From Agromyces mediolanus (GTDB taxonomy: Bacteria; Actinomycetota; Actinomycetes; Actinomycetales; Microbacteriaceae), in NCBI RefSeq assembly GCF_023715325.1, contig NZ_JAMBNX010000005.1:248001-312000 (forward strand): 64,000 bases of DNA, in the 5' to 3' direction. The notes below the pieces were generated by a model that saw only the letters and a program-made list of their open reading frames with translations, made no database searches and had not been told where the DNA came from. The translations under genes and the position numbers were made by a program. Numbering within the stretch: the stretch's first letter is position 1; each line of letters begins with the position of its first letter. Of this stretch, positions 25,211-33,686 are shown piece after piece.

Positions 25211-26860
25211 TCAGGCCGCGTCGGCCGACGTGGGCTCCGCCGCCCGGTGCAGCAGCGCGGCGTAACCCGACTCCTCCAGCTCCCGGCAGTAGCGCTGGTA
25301 GACCTGACCGCCGCCCATGTAGACCTGGAACTCCTCCGGCTTGCCCGGGACGTTCTCGCCGAGGAACCAGGCCTTCGCCTTCTTGCCCTCCGAGTACATG
25401 ACGGTGCCGCGGCCGGCCCGTTCGGTCTCCTCGCGCCACCAGTCCTCGGACTCCGGCGTCGCCTCGAAGTACTCCACATCGTTCGCCTCGGCCCAGGCCA
25501 GCGCACGCTGCAGCCACTGCGCCCCGAGCTGGATCGGCACGACGAGGTTCGAGTACGGCGTCTGCGGACCGAGCGACATGAAGAAGTTCGGGAAGCCGTT
25601 CGCGTTGATCCCGAGGTTCGACTTCAGGCCGTCCTCGGCCCACTTGTCGCGGAGCGTCCGACCGCCCCGGCCGACGATGTCGATCTTCGTGAGCGTGCCG
25701 GTCATCGCGTCGAAGCCCGTCGCGAAGACGAGCACGTCGAGCTCGTACTCCGTGTCGCCGACCCGTACGCCGTTCGCCGTGATCGCCGTGATCGGGGTCG
25801 ACGCGGTGTCCACGAGGTGCACGTGCTCCTGGTTGAACGCGCTGTAGTAGCCGTGGCCGGTGGGCACCCGCTTGCCGTTGAACGAGTAGCTGCGGGGCGA
25901 CAGCAGCTCCGCGGTCGCCGGGTCGGTGACGATCTCGGCGATCTTGCCGCGGATGAACTCGCTCGCGAGCTCGCTCGCCTCGTGGTTGGTCGCGAGGTCG
26001 TTGAAGCACTCGTTCGCGAAGTGGAAGCCGCCCTCGTTCCACTTGCTCTCGAAGATCCGCCGGCGCTCCTCGGGCGAGACCTCGAGGGCGCTGTGCTCGG
26101 CCGGTTCCATCGCGACGCCGAAGGGGTGGTTCGCCGCCTTCTCGTAGACCGCGTCGTAGTTGGCGCGGAGCCAGGCCAGGTCGTCGTCGCCCACCGCGTC
26201 GTTGTTCGTCTCGACGACGAAGTTCGGCGTGCGCTGGAAGACGAAGAACTCCTCGGCCTGCGCGGCCACCGCGGGGACGATCTGGATGCCGGACGCGCCC
26301 ACGCCGATCAGCCCGACGCGCTTGCCGGAGAGGTCGACGCCCTCGCGCGGCCACCGGGCGGTGTGGTACTTCTCGCCCTGGAAGTCGTCGATGCCGGGGA
26401 TCGCCGGGTAGACGGCCTCCGCGAGCACGCCCATGCCGCTCACCAGGTACTTCGTGGTGAGGCGCTCGCCGTCGGCCGTCTCGACCGTCCACGTGTTCGT
26501 CGCCTCGTCGTAGCGGGCCGCCTCGACGCGGGTGTTCAGGCGGATGTCGCGGCGGAGATCCAGGCGGTCCGCGACGAAGTTGAGGTACGAGAGCACCTCG
26601 GCGCCGGAGGGGTAGCGCTCGGTCCAGTCCCACTCCTCGCGCACCTCCTTCGAGAAGGAGTAGGAGTAGTACGAGTACTCGCTGTCGGTGCGGACGCCGG
26701 GGTAGCGGTTCACGTGCCAGGTGCCGCCGACGCCGTCCTCGGCGTCGAGCACGAGGGTGCGCAGTCCGATCTCCCGCAGGTGGTGGAGGATGGCGAGGCC
26801 GGAGAAGCCCGCGCCGATCACGATCGCGTCGTAGTCGCGTGCCGTGCTGCGTTCAGTCAT
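25211..26860 (-). CDS. Baeyer-Villiger flavin monooxygenase (type I)
   Basis: FAD- and NADPH-dependent enzyme inserting oxygen next to a carbonyl to give an ester or lactone; 549 residues, the size of cyclohexanone-monooxygenase-type proteins. Two Rossmann motifs (GAGFSG 16-21; GVGASG 186-191) flank the type I BVMO fingerprint FxGxxxHxxxWP, present as FQGEKYHTARWP (160-171). The GTWHVNRYPGVRTDS and LVFATGFDAMTG blocks are also typical. It lies 19 bp downstream of an esterase gene and upstream of an SDR, a classic ketone-degradation trio. Whether the substrate is cyclic or linear cannot be read. Confidence 0.94.
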   Translation of the reverse strand: MTERSTARDYDAIVIGAGFSGLAILHHLREIGLRTLVLDAEDGVGGTWHVNRYPGVRTDSEYSYYSYSFSKEVREEWDWTERYPSGAEVLSYLNFVADRLDLRRDIRLNTRVEAARYDEATNTWTVETADGERLTTKYLVSGMGVLAEAVYPAIPGIDDFQGEKYHTARWPREGVDLSGKRVGLIGVGASGIQIVPAVAAQAEEFFVFQRTPNFVVETNNDAVGDDDLAWLRANYDAVYEKAANHPFGVAMEPAEHSALEVSPEERRRIFESKWNEGGFHFANECFNDLATNHEASELASEFIRGKIAEIVTDPATAELLSPRSYSFNGKRVPTGHGYYSAFNQEHVHLVDTASTPITAITANGVRVGDTEYELDVLVFATGFDAMTGTLTKIDIVGRGGRTLRDKWAEDGLKSNLGINANGFPNFFMSLGPQTPYSNLVVPIQLGAQWLQRALAWAEANDVEYFEATPESEDWWREETERAGRGTVMYSEGKKAKAWFLGENVPGKPEEFQVYMGGGQVYQRYCRELEESGYAALLHRAAEPTSADAA

Positions 26861-26879
26861 CGATGTTCCTTTCAGAGGG

Positions 26880-27803
26880 TCAGGCCGCGTCGCGTTCGTC
26901 GCGCGCGGTGCGGAGCCATTCGGCGATCCGCGAGATGGAGGCGTCGGCCGGCGCATGGCGGCCGGCCTGGAGCGGCCAGACGTGCTGCTCGCCGGAGACG
27001 GGCTCGAAGACCACGTCGACGCCGTCGCGGCGGGCGCGCTCGACGAGGCGCACGGCGTCGGCGTACAGCGATTCGCTGTCCGACGCGGTCACGTAGAGCG
27101 GGGGGAAGCCCGTGAAGTCCGCGTACAGCGGGTTCACCAGCGGATCGACGGGCGACGCGCCGCCGGAGAGGTAGCGGTCGATGTTGCCCTGCAAGCCCTC
27201 GCGGGCGATCAGGAAGTCGCTCGCATCGTTCGACTCGATCGTCTCGCCGGAGTTCTCCATGTCGAGCCAGGGCGAGACGACGACCACCCGGCCCGGCAGC
27301 TCACGGCCGTCGCGGAGCCGTCGCAGCGTCGTCGCGATCGCGATGCTCGCGCCGGCGCTGTCGCCGACCGGAGTGAGCGCCGACGCCTCGAACCCGGCGT
27401 CGAGGAGGGCGTCGATGACCGCATCCGCATCGTCGAGCTGGGCCGGGTACGGGTGCTCGGGGGCCAGGCGGAAGTCGGCCACGAAGGCGGCGGCGCCCGC
27501 GGCTTTCGCGAGGTGGCCCGCGAACTTGCGGTGGCTCGCGGAGGAGCCGAGCGCGAAGCCGCCGCCGTGCAGGACGAGGAGCATCCGACCGGGGTCGGCG
27601 TCCAGCGGGCTGGCGAGGATGCCGGGGACCCCGCCGTACTCGACCGAGGCGTAGGTCACGCCCTCGGGTTCGGCGGTCGCGCGCTGCCAGTCCTCGAACA
27701 CCCACCTGAGCACCGGCAGGCGCATCTCCGGGGCGGCGGTGAACTCGACGGTCCACTCCGCGTACATCTGGCCCAACGGGTCGGTCGGGACGTGCTCTGC
27801 CAT
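26880..27803 (-). CDS. HSL-family alpha/beta hydrolase (esterase/lactonase)
   Basis: A 307-residue hormone-sensitive-lipase-type esterase. The oxyanion-hole motif HGGGF (79-83), nucleophile GDSAG (Ser149), and later Asp and His (SGEQHVWPLQ) form the expected triad. ATG 27803 follows GAGGAGG. As first gene of the BVMO operon it most likely hydrolyses the ester or lactone the monooxygenase makes. The divergent promoter region upstream contains two dyads also found in front of the aldehyde-dehydrogenase operon. Confidence 0.92.
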   Translation of the reverse strand: MAEHVPTDPLGQMYAEWTVEFTAAPEMRLPVLRWVFEDWQRATAEPEGVTYASVEYGGVPGILASPLDADPGRMLLVLHGGGFALGSSASHRKFAGHLAKAAGAAAFVADFRLAPEHPYPAQLDDADAVIDALLDAGFEASALTPVGDSAGASIAIATTLRRLRDGRELPGRVVVVSPWLDMENSGETIESNDASDFLIAREGLQGNIDRYLSGGASPVDPLVNPLYADFTGFPPLYVTASDSESLYADAVRLVERARRDGVDVVFEPVSGEQHVWPLQAGRHAPADASISRIAEWLRTARDERDAA

Positions 27804-27897
27804 GGACGGATCCTCCTCATCGCGGATTCCACTCGGCCGGGTCCCAGCGGCCCGGTCGGAACCAGGATGACCCGCCGGGAACTCGGCGTCCGGCGGG

Positions 27898-27914
27898 TGT
27901 CGCAGAATGAGCCA
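27898..27914. promoter_or_regulatory. Putative GAF/Fis-regulator site A
   Basis: TGTCGCAGAATGAGCCA fits TGTCNCA-N3-TGAGNCA. It is in the 246-bp divergent region between the esterase and the sugar-type binding protein. Confidence 0.55.
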
Positions 27915-27918
27915 CCCC

Positions 27919-27935
27919 TGTCTCACGCTGACGCG
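27919..27935. promoter_or_regulatory. Putative GAF/Fis-regulator site B
   Basis: TGTCTCA followed after 3 nt by TGACGCG, a good left and weak right half-site. Its centre is 21 bp from that of site A, two helical turns. Confidence 0.45.
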
Positions 27936-28049
27936 ATCGGGGTGGTCGGGCGGACCACAGACTGACCTGACCACCACCACTGCGCCGACGGCACCGCCGG
28001 GTTCCCGTGCCCGCCGCCGGCTCTCAACGAAGAGAAAGTTGGCCTGCAC

Positions 28050-29207
28050 ATGCGATCAACGACCATGCGCCGAGCGGGAGTCGCGCTCGCCGCCGTCGCC
28101 GCGCTCGTCACGATGACCGCCTGCTCGACCGGCTCGCTGTCCGCCTCCGGCGGGACGGCACCGTCCTCCGGCGGCGCCGGCTCGAGCGTCACGACCGGGA
28201 CGGTCGGCGTCCAGGGCGACATCCAGGACATCTCCCAGTTCTGCGGCGAGGACGACCTCGTCGTCGCGCTCGCCGACGGCTTCGGCGGCAACTCGTGGCG
28301 CAAGATCACGCGGGCCATCTTCGAGGCGGAGGCGGCGAAGTGCCCGAACATCACGAAGGTGCTCTACACCGACGCGCAGGGCGACACCCAGAAGGCGATC
28401 AGCGACATCAACTCGCTCGTCGCGCAGGGCGCCGACGTCATCGTCACCTTCGTCGACGGCGGTGAGGCGCTGCTGCCGACGATCCAGAAGGCGACCGCCG
28501 CGGGCGTCGCCGTCGTTCCCTATGTCGGCTCGCCCGGCGGCACTCCGGGCACCGACTACGTCGACTTCGTCTCCGAGGACATCCGCACCTACGGCCGGAA
28601 CCTCGCCGACTGGACCATCGAGACCATGGGCGGCAGCGGCAACCTCGTCATGCTCGGCGGCATCGCCGGCAACTCCTACTCGCAGGGCGTCTTCGAGGGC
28701 GTGCTCGAGGCGGTCGCCGAGAACCCCGACATCACGCTGCTGAACGAGGACGGACCGGTCTCGACCGACTGGGAGCCGGGCAAGATCCAGCAGGTCGTCG
28801 CCGGCCTCATCACGAAGTACGGCCAGATCGACGGCATCGTCGCCGACTACGGCGGCGGCTCGGTCGGCGGCATCCGGGCGTTCGAGGCGGCCGGCAAGCC
28901 GTTCCCCGTCTGGTCGGCCAACGACTCGAACGAGTTCGCCTGCCTCTGGTACGAGTACAAGGACGCGCAGCCGAGCTACCAGATCGCCACGGAGTCGTCC
29001 CGCAACTGGATCGTCACGGTCGCGCTGCACAAGGGCCTCGCCGCCGCGAACGGGCTGCCGAACGAGGAGCCCTCGACCTACAACCTCGAGATCATCGAGG
29101 ACTCCACCGACCCCGACCGGCAGCCGCGCTGCGAGGAGGGGCTCCCAGCCGACGCGATCCTGTCGTCCGGCCTCACCGTCGAGCAGCTCGAAGCGCTCTT
29201 CAACTGA
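28050..29207 (+). CDS. Sugar-type ABC substrate-binding lipoprotein (Peripla_BP_4)
   Basis: Extracytoplasmic receptor of 385 residues. The signal peptide ends VTMTAC (Cys25, lipobox), followed by a Ser/Gly linker. The body is of the RbsB/simple-sugar type: LADGFGGNSWRKI, GDTQKAISDINSLVAQGADVIVTF, and two-lobed repeats. AAGAGAAAG lies about 12 nt upstream; ATG 28065 is an alternative start. It feeds the ATPase-permease fusion and permease that follow, with an SDR gene between. Binding proteins of this class also recognise non-sugars, so the ligand may be the compound degraded by the BVMO or dehydrogenase operons. Confidence 0.9.
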   Translation: MRSTTMRRAGVALAAVAALVTMTACSTGSLSASGGTAPSSGGAGSSVTTGTVGVQGDIQDISQFCGEDDLVVALADGFGGNSWRKITRAIFEAEAAKCPNITKVLYTDAQGDTQKAISDINSLVAQGADVIVTFVDGGEALLPTIQKATAAGVAVVPYVGSPGGTPGTDYVDFVSEDIRTYGRNLADWTIETMGGSGNLVMLGGIAGNSYSQGVFEGVLEAVAENPDITLLNEDGPVSTDWEPGKIQQVVAGLITKYGQIDGIVADYGGGSVGGIRAFEAAGKPFPVWSANDSNEFACLWYEYKDAQPSYQIATESSRNWIVTVALHKGLAAANGLPNEEPSTYNLEIIEDSTDPDRQPRCEEGLPADAILSSGLTVEQLEALFN

Positions 29208-29211
29208 CCGC

Positions 29212-29249
29212 CCGGCGGGGTCCCGGACACCCTCCGGCGACCCCGCCGG
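29212..29249 (+). other. Intercistronic stem-loop after the binding-protein gene
   Basis: CCGGCGGGGTC (29212-29222) pairs with GACCCCGCCGG (29239-29249) around a 16-nt loop that can itself fold. No T-run follows. Its position after a binding-protein gene suggests 3'-end stabilisation or partial termination to raise receptor levels over the membrane subunits. Confidence 0.7.
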
Positions 29250-29270
29250 CCCGCACCTCTGGAGGACATC

Positions 29271-29990
29271 GTGAACCGACTCGACGGAAAGGTCGCCGTC
29301 GTCACCGGCGCCGGGCGCGGCATCGGCCGCGCCATCGCCAACGCCCTGCACGCGGAGGGGGCGACGACGATCGCGACCTCGCGCGCGAGCGCCGACCCCA
29401 GCTTCGGCGCCATCGAGTACGAGACGCTCGACGTCGCCGACGAGCAGGGCTGGGCGCGCGTCATCGAGCGGGTGCTCGAGCGCCACGGCCACGTCGACGT
29501 GCTCGTGAACAACGCGGGCATCATCGCCTACGACCCGCTGCACGAGCTCAGCATGGCCGACTGGCAGGCCGTGGTCGCCACCAATCAGACGGGCGTCTGG
29601 CTGGGGATGCGCGAAGTGGTGCCGCACATGATCACGCAGGGCGGCGGCTCGATCGTGAACATCTCCTCGATCTGGGGCTCCGCGGCCGTCGGTGGCGCGC
29701 ACGCCTATCACGCGACGAAGGGGGCGGTGCGGAACATGTCGAAGAACGCGGCCATCACCTATGCGCCGCAGAACATCCGGGTCAACTCGCTCCACCCGGG
29801 GTTCATCGGCACGCCCCTCACGGACGCGCAGGCGCCGGAGGTGAACGCCTACGTCGTCTCGCAGACGCCGATGGGCCGCGCGGGCACCCCCGAGGAGATC
29901 GCGGCCGGCGTCGTGTTCCTCGCGAGCGACGAGGCGAGCTTCGTCACGGGTTCCGAACTCGTCATCGACGGCGGCTACCTCGCCCAGTGA
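29271..29990 (+). CDS. Short-chain dehydrogenase/reductase within the ABC transporter operon
   Basis: A 239-residue classical SDR: cofactor loop TGAGRGIG (12-19), NNAG, catalytic Ser in NISSIWG and YHATK. It starts at GTG 29271 after GGAGG. It sits between the binding protein and the ATPase-permease, implying that the first catabolic step on the imported compound is an alcohol/ketone redox reaction. Related SDRs act as 3-oxoacyl, glucose or cyclic-alcohol dehydrogenases, so the substrate stays open. It is distinct from the SDR in the BVMO operon. Confidence 0.9.
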   Translation: MNRLDGKVAVVTGAGRGIGRAIANALHAEGATTIATSRASADPSFGAIEYETLDVADEQGWARVIERVLERHGHVDVLVNNAGIIAYDPLHELSMADWQAVVATNQTGVWLGMREVVPHMITQGGGSIVNISSIWGSAAVGGAHAYHATKGAVRNMSKNAAITYAPQNIRVNSLHPGFIGTPLTDAQAPEVNAYVVSQTPMGRAGTPEEIAAGVVFLASDEASFVTGSELVIDGGYLAQ

Positions 29991-30021
29991 GCGGCGAGCG
30001 AGGAAGGAAGGACACACGGCG

Positions 30022-32622
30022 ATGACCGATACGGAATCCATCACCCAGGCGGAGGCGAGCTCCGAGCGCGCCCGCCGCGCGGACGGGCCGACCGCGGGGC
30101 CCGTCGACCAGCCGTCGGCGCTCCGGCTGCACGGCATCACGAAGACGTTCCCGGGGGTCCGGGCGCTGAGCGACGTCGCGCTCGACGTCGTGCCCGGCGA
30201 GATCCACGCGCTCGTCGGTGAGAACGGCGCCGGCAAGTCGACGCTGATGGCGGTCGCCTCCGGCGCGCTCGCCGCGGACGAGGGCCTCGTCTCGATCGCC
30301 GGGACGGTGCTCGAGACGGCCAGCCCCGACGAGGCGCGCCGCCTCGGCCTCGGGATCGTCCGGCAGGATCCCGCGGTCCTCCCCGACCTCACCGTCGCCG
30401 AGAACATGGCGATCGGCGTCGGCTACCGGCGGGTCGGCGGGCTCCGTCGGGCCGTCGCCTGGGCCGCCGCGCAGCTCGAGCCGTGGGGGATGGGCATCGA
30501 CCCCACGGCGCGCGTCGCCGAGCTCTCGGTCGAGCAGCGGTTCATCGTCGAGATCGCGAAGGCGCTGGCGCTCGATCCGCGGGTGTTGATCCTCGACGAG
30601 CCGACGGAGCACCTGAGCCTCGAGGAGGTCCAGTTGCTGTTCCGGCGGGTGCGCGAGGTCGTCGCGGGCGGCGCCGCCGTGGTGTACATCTCCCACCGCA
30701 TCCCCGAGGTGAAGGAGATCTCCGACCGCATCACGGTGCTCCGCGACGGGCGGGTGCGCGGCACCTTCCCGACCCCCGAGGTCGACGAGTCGCAGATCAT
30801 CGAGCTCGTCGTCGGCCGCAAGCTCGAGGCCGTGTTCCCGGAGAAGGGCAGCGTCGCCGGGACCGTCGGCGAAGCGGAACGGCTGCAGCTCGTCGGGCTG
30901 TCGGGCGCCGGTTTCCACGAGGTGTCGCTGGCCGTCAGAGCCGGCGAGATCATCGGGCTCGCCGGCGTCCAGGGCAACGGCCAGGCCGAGCTCGTCCGTG
31001 CGATCGCCGGACAGCAGCCGTCGACCGGCGAGGTCCGCATCGACGGCCGGCGAGTCGGCCGGGGCGGCGCGGCTGCCGCGGCGGCCGGCGTCGTGTACGT
31101 GCCCGCCGACCGGCACCGCGAGGGCGTCTTCCTTCCCCTCTCGGTGGGCGAGAACATCTCCGCCGCCACGTTGGACGAGGTCGCGCCCGCCGGGTTCGTC
31201 CGGGAACGGCGCGTGCTCGCCCGAGCCCGCGACATGATCGAGCGCCTCTCGATCAAGACGCCGGGACCACGGGTGCCGGTCGCGGCACTGTCCGGCGGCA
31301 ACCAGCAGAAGGTGGTGCTCGCCCGCACGCTCCTGGCCCGACCCCGCGTGCTCGTCGCCGAGGAGCCCACCCAGCGCGTCGACGCCGGGGCGCGGGTCGA
31401 CATCTACCGCATCCTCAGGGAGGCGGCCGACGACGGCGCCGCGGTCGTCGTGCTCTCCTCCGACGGCGTCGAGCTCGAGGGGCTCTGCGACCGGGTGCTG
31501 ATCCTCTCGCGCGGCGAGGTCGTCCGGGAGCTGACCGGCGACGAGGTGACCGAGTCGGCCATCGCCACGGCGGCGCTCACTGCGACGACCGTGCGCGCCC
31601 GCGAGTCGGTCGAGCACCCCTCGTCCCGGGTGCGTTCCTGGCTGCGCGGGGATCACGCGCCCGCCGTCGCGCTCGCCGCGGTCTTCCTCGGCCTCGGCGT
31701 GGCGGTGGCCGCCGTGAACCCGGCGTACTTCTCGGCGTTCAACCTCAACACGCTGCTCTTCATGGTGGCGCCGCTCCTGTTCGTGGGCGCGGCGCAGCAG
31801 GTGGTCGTGCTCGGCTCGGGCTTCGACCTCTCCGTCGGCCCGCTCATGGGCTTCCTCGTCGTGCTCGCCTCGTACTGGATCGTCGACGGCGGCAACCTCT
31901 ACGTCGGCCTGGGGCTCATGCTCGCCGGGGCGCTCGGGGTCGGTGCGATCAACGGCCTGCTCGTGACGAGGTTCGCGATCAGCCCGGTCGTGGCGACCCT
32001 GGCCATGTTCATGGCGCTGCAGGGGCTCTATCTGCAGCTCCGGAGCACGCCAGGGGGTGTCATCTTCGCGCCGGTGAGCGAGCTCATCCAGGCGCGGGTC
32101 GGCGTCGTGCCGATCGTGACGATCGTGGGCGTCGTCCTCCTCGTCGCGCTCGAGTTCGCGCTGCGCCGCACTCGCTGGGGCGTGCAGCTCCGCGCGGTCG
32201 GCTCGCAGGATGCCGCGGCGGCCCGCCTCGGCATCCGCGTCCGCCTCGTCCGCTTCGGCTCGTACGTCGTCGCCTCGCTGCTCGTGCTGCCGGCCGCGGT
32301 CGTGCTGATGGCGCAGATCGGCATCGGCGACGGCCGTCCCTCGATCTCGTACACGCTGTCCTCGGTGACGGTGGTGGTGCTGGCCGGCACGAGCATCTTC
32401 GGGGGCCGCGGCTCCTTCATCGCGGTGCTCGCGGCAGCGTTCCTCGTCCAGCAGATCCTCAACGTGTCGCCGTTCCTCGGCCTCTCGCAGGCCTGGTCGT
32501 ACTGGCTGCCCGGCGTCGTCACGCTCGCAGCCGCCGGCCTGTACGCCGTGCTGCGCAGCGGAGGGCGACCGCGTCGCCGTCGGCGGGGCGCCGCCATCGC
32601 ATCCCCAGGAGGAGTCGCATGA
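30022..32622 (+). CDS. Fused sugar-type ABC importer: tandem ATPase (RbsA-like) + permease (RbsC-like)
   Basis: An 866-residue fusion. Residues about 32-255 are the first ABC domain with Walker A GENGAGKST, signature LSVEQ in place of LSGGQ (usual in RbsA), Walker B ILDEPTEHLS. Residues about 285-515 are the second, with the degenerate Walker A GVQGNGQAE and signature LSGGNQQKVVLARTL. From about 545 the RbsC-type permease starts (LAAVFLGLGVAVAAVNPAYFS) with multiple helices, including GSGFDLSVGPLMGF. ATPase and permease are normally separate genes. No stop or frame break occurs between them. It overlaps the next permease gene by 4 bases. Confidence 0.92.
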   Translation: MTDTESITQAEASSERARRADGPTAGPVDQPSALRLHGITKTFPGVRALSDVALDVVPGEIHALVGENGAGKSTLMAVASGALAADEGLVSIAGTVLETASPDEARRLGLGIVRQDPAVLPDLTVAENMAIGVGYRRVGGLRRAVAWAAAQLEPWGMGIDPTARVAELSVEQRFIVEIAKALALDPRVLILDEPTEHLSLEEVQLLFRRVREVVAGGAAVVYISHRIPEVKEISDRITVLRDGRVRGTFPTPEVDESQIIELVVGRKLEAVFPEKGSVAGTVGEAERLQLVGLSGAGFHEVSLAVRAGEIIGLAGVQGNGQAELVRAIAGQQPSTGEVRIDGRRVGRGGAAAAAAGVVYVPADRHREGVFLPLSVGENISAATLDEVAPAGFVRERRVLARARDMIERLSIKTPGPRVPVAALSGGNQQKVVLARTLLARPRVLVAEEPTQRVDAGARVDIYRILREAADDGAAVVVLSSDGVELEGLCDRVLILSRGEVVRELTGDEVTESAIATAALTATTVRARESVEHPSSRVRSWLRGDHAPAVALAAVFLGLGVAVAAVNPAYFSAFNLNTLLFMVAPLLFVGAAQQVVVLGSGFDLSVGPLMGFLVVLASYWIVDGGNLYVGLGLMLAGALGVGAINGLLVTRFAISPVVATLAMFMALQGLYLQLRSTPGGVIFAPVSELIQARVGVVPIVTIVGVVLLVALEFALRRTRWGVQLRAVGSQDAAAARLGIRVRLVRFGSYVVASLLVLPAAVVLMAQIGIGDGRPSISYTLSSVTVVVLAGTSIFGGRGSFIAVLAAAFLVQQILNVSPFLGLSQAWSYWLPGVVTLAAAGLYAVLRSGGRPRRRRRGAAIASPGGVA

Positions 32623-33686
32623 CCATCGCAGACCGTTCCCCGCGCCCGCCGGAGACCTCGACGACCTCGGTCCAGGTGCCGCCGAGCGCACGGACCGCCG
32701 ACGCGGTCTGGCGCCGCGCCCTCTCGGGCAGCTGGGTGCCGATCACCCTGGCGACGCTCGCGCTCTTCGCCGTGAGCCCGGTGATCGCCCCCGGGAGTCT
32801 CGACGCGGCCCCGCTGCTGTCGATGCTGCCGTTCGCCTCGGTGCTCGCGATCGCCGCCGCCGGCCAGACCCTCGTGGTGCAGCAGCGCGGCCTCGACCTC
32901 TCGGTGCCCGGCATGATCGCCCTCGGTGCCGTGATGGCGACCGCCCTGCCGCAGCAGTACGGCTGGAATCCGTGGGCCGCGGTCGTCGCCGCGCTCCTCG
33001 GCACGACGGCGTTCGGGCTCCTCAACGGCGTCGTGGTCGGCCGGCTCCGGATCCCCCCGCTCGTCGCGACCCTCGGTATGAACGCCGTGCTCCTCGGCAC
33101 GGTGTTCGCGATCGCCAACGGCACCCCCTCGGGCGCCGCGGACGAGCTCAACCGCTTCGCGCTGGCCCGGACGTTCGGCATCCCGAACACGCTGCTCATC
33201 GCGGTCGTCGCGATCGCGCTGGCCGCGGTCGTCGCGCACCGCTCCGTCGTCGGCCACCGCTTGAGCGCGGTGGGGGTCAGCGAGGCCGCGGCCTCGGTCG
33301 TGGGCATCCGGGTCGGGTCCTACCAGGTGGCGGCGTACGGGCTTGCCGGGCTCTGCTACGGCGCAGCGGGCGTGCTGCTCGCCGGCTACACGAAGACCCC
33401 GGCCCTCTTCCTCGGCGACCAGTACCTGCTGCCGACGGTGGCGGCGGTCGTACTCGGCGGCACCGCGCTCACGGGCGGGATCGCGTCGATCGCCGCCTCG
33501 GCGGTCGCCGCGCTGTTCCTCACCCAGCTCGGCCAGCTGCTGCGCTCGGTCGGCTGGCCGGACGCGCTCCAGCTCATCGCCCAGGCGATCGTGCTGATCC
33601 TCGTGGTGCTGCTGCGCGAGCTCGTTCCGGTGTTGCTCCGGCGGCGCGCGACGCGGCGGCTCGCCGCTCAGGCGGTGAGCCGATAG
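32619..33686 (+). CDS. Sugar-type ABC importer permease (RbsC-like)
   Basis: Second permease of the importer, 355 residues, with repeated hydrophobic helices and the family block QQRGLDLSVPGMIALGAVMAT. With the fused permease upstream it would form a heterodimeric channel of two different permeases. ATG 32619 follows AGGAGG and overlaps the previous stop (ATGA). Its last 19 bp overlap the end of the convergent GAF/Fis regulator gene. Confidence 0.92.
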   Translation: MTIADRSPRPPETSTTSVQVPPSARTADAVWRRALSGSWVPITLATLALFAVSPVIAPGSLDAAPLLSMLPFASVLAIAAAGQTLVVQQRGLDLSVPGMIALGAVMATALPQQYGWNPWAAVVAALLGTTAFGLLNGVVVGRLRIPPLVATLGMNAVLLGTVFAIANGTPSGAADELNRFALARTFGIPNTLLIAVVAIALAAVVAHRSVVGHRLSAVGVSEAAASVVGIRVGSYQVAAYGLAGLCYGAAGVLLAGYTKTPALFLGDQYLLPTVAAVVLGGTALTGGIASIAASAVAALFLTQLGQLLRSVGWPDALQLIAQAIVLILVVLLRELVPVLLRRRATRRLAAQAVSR

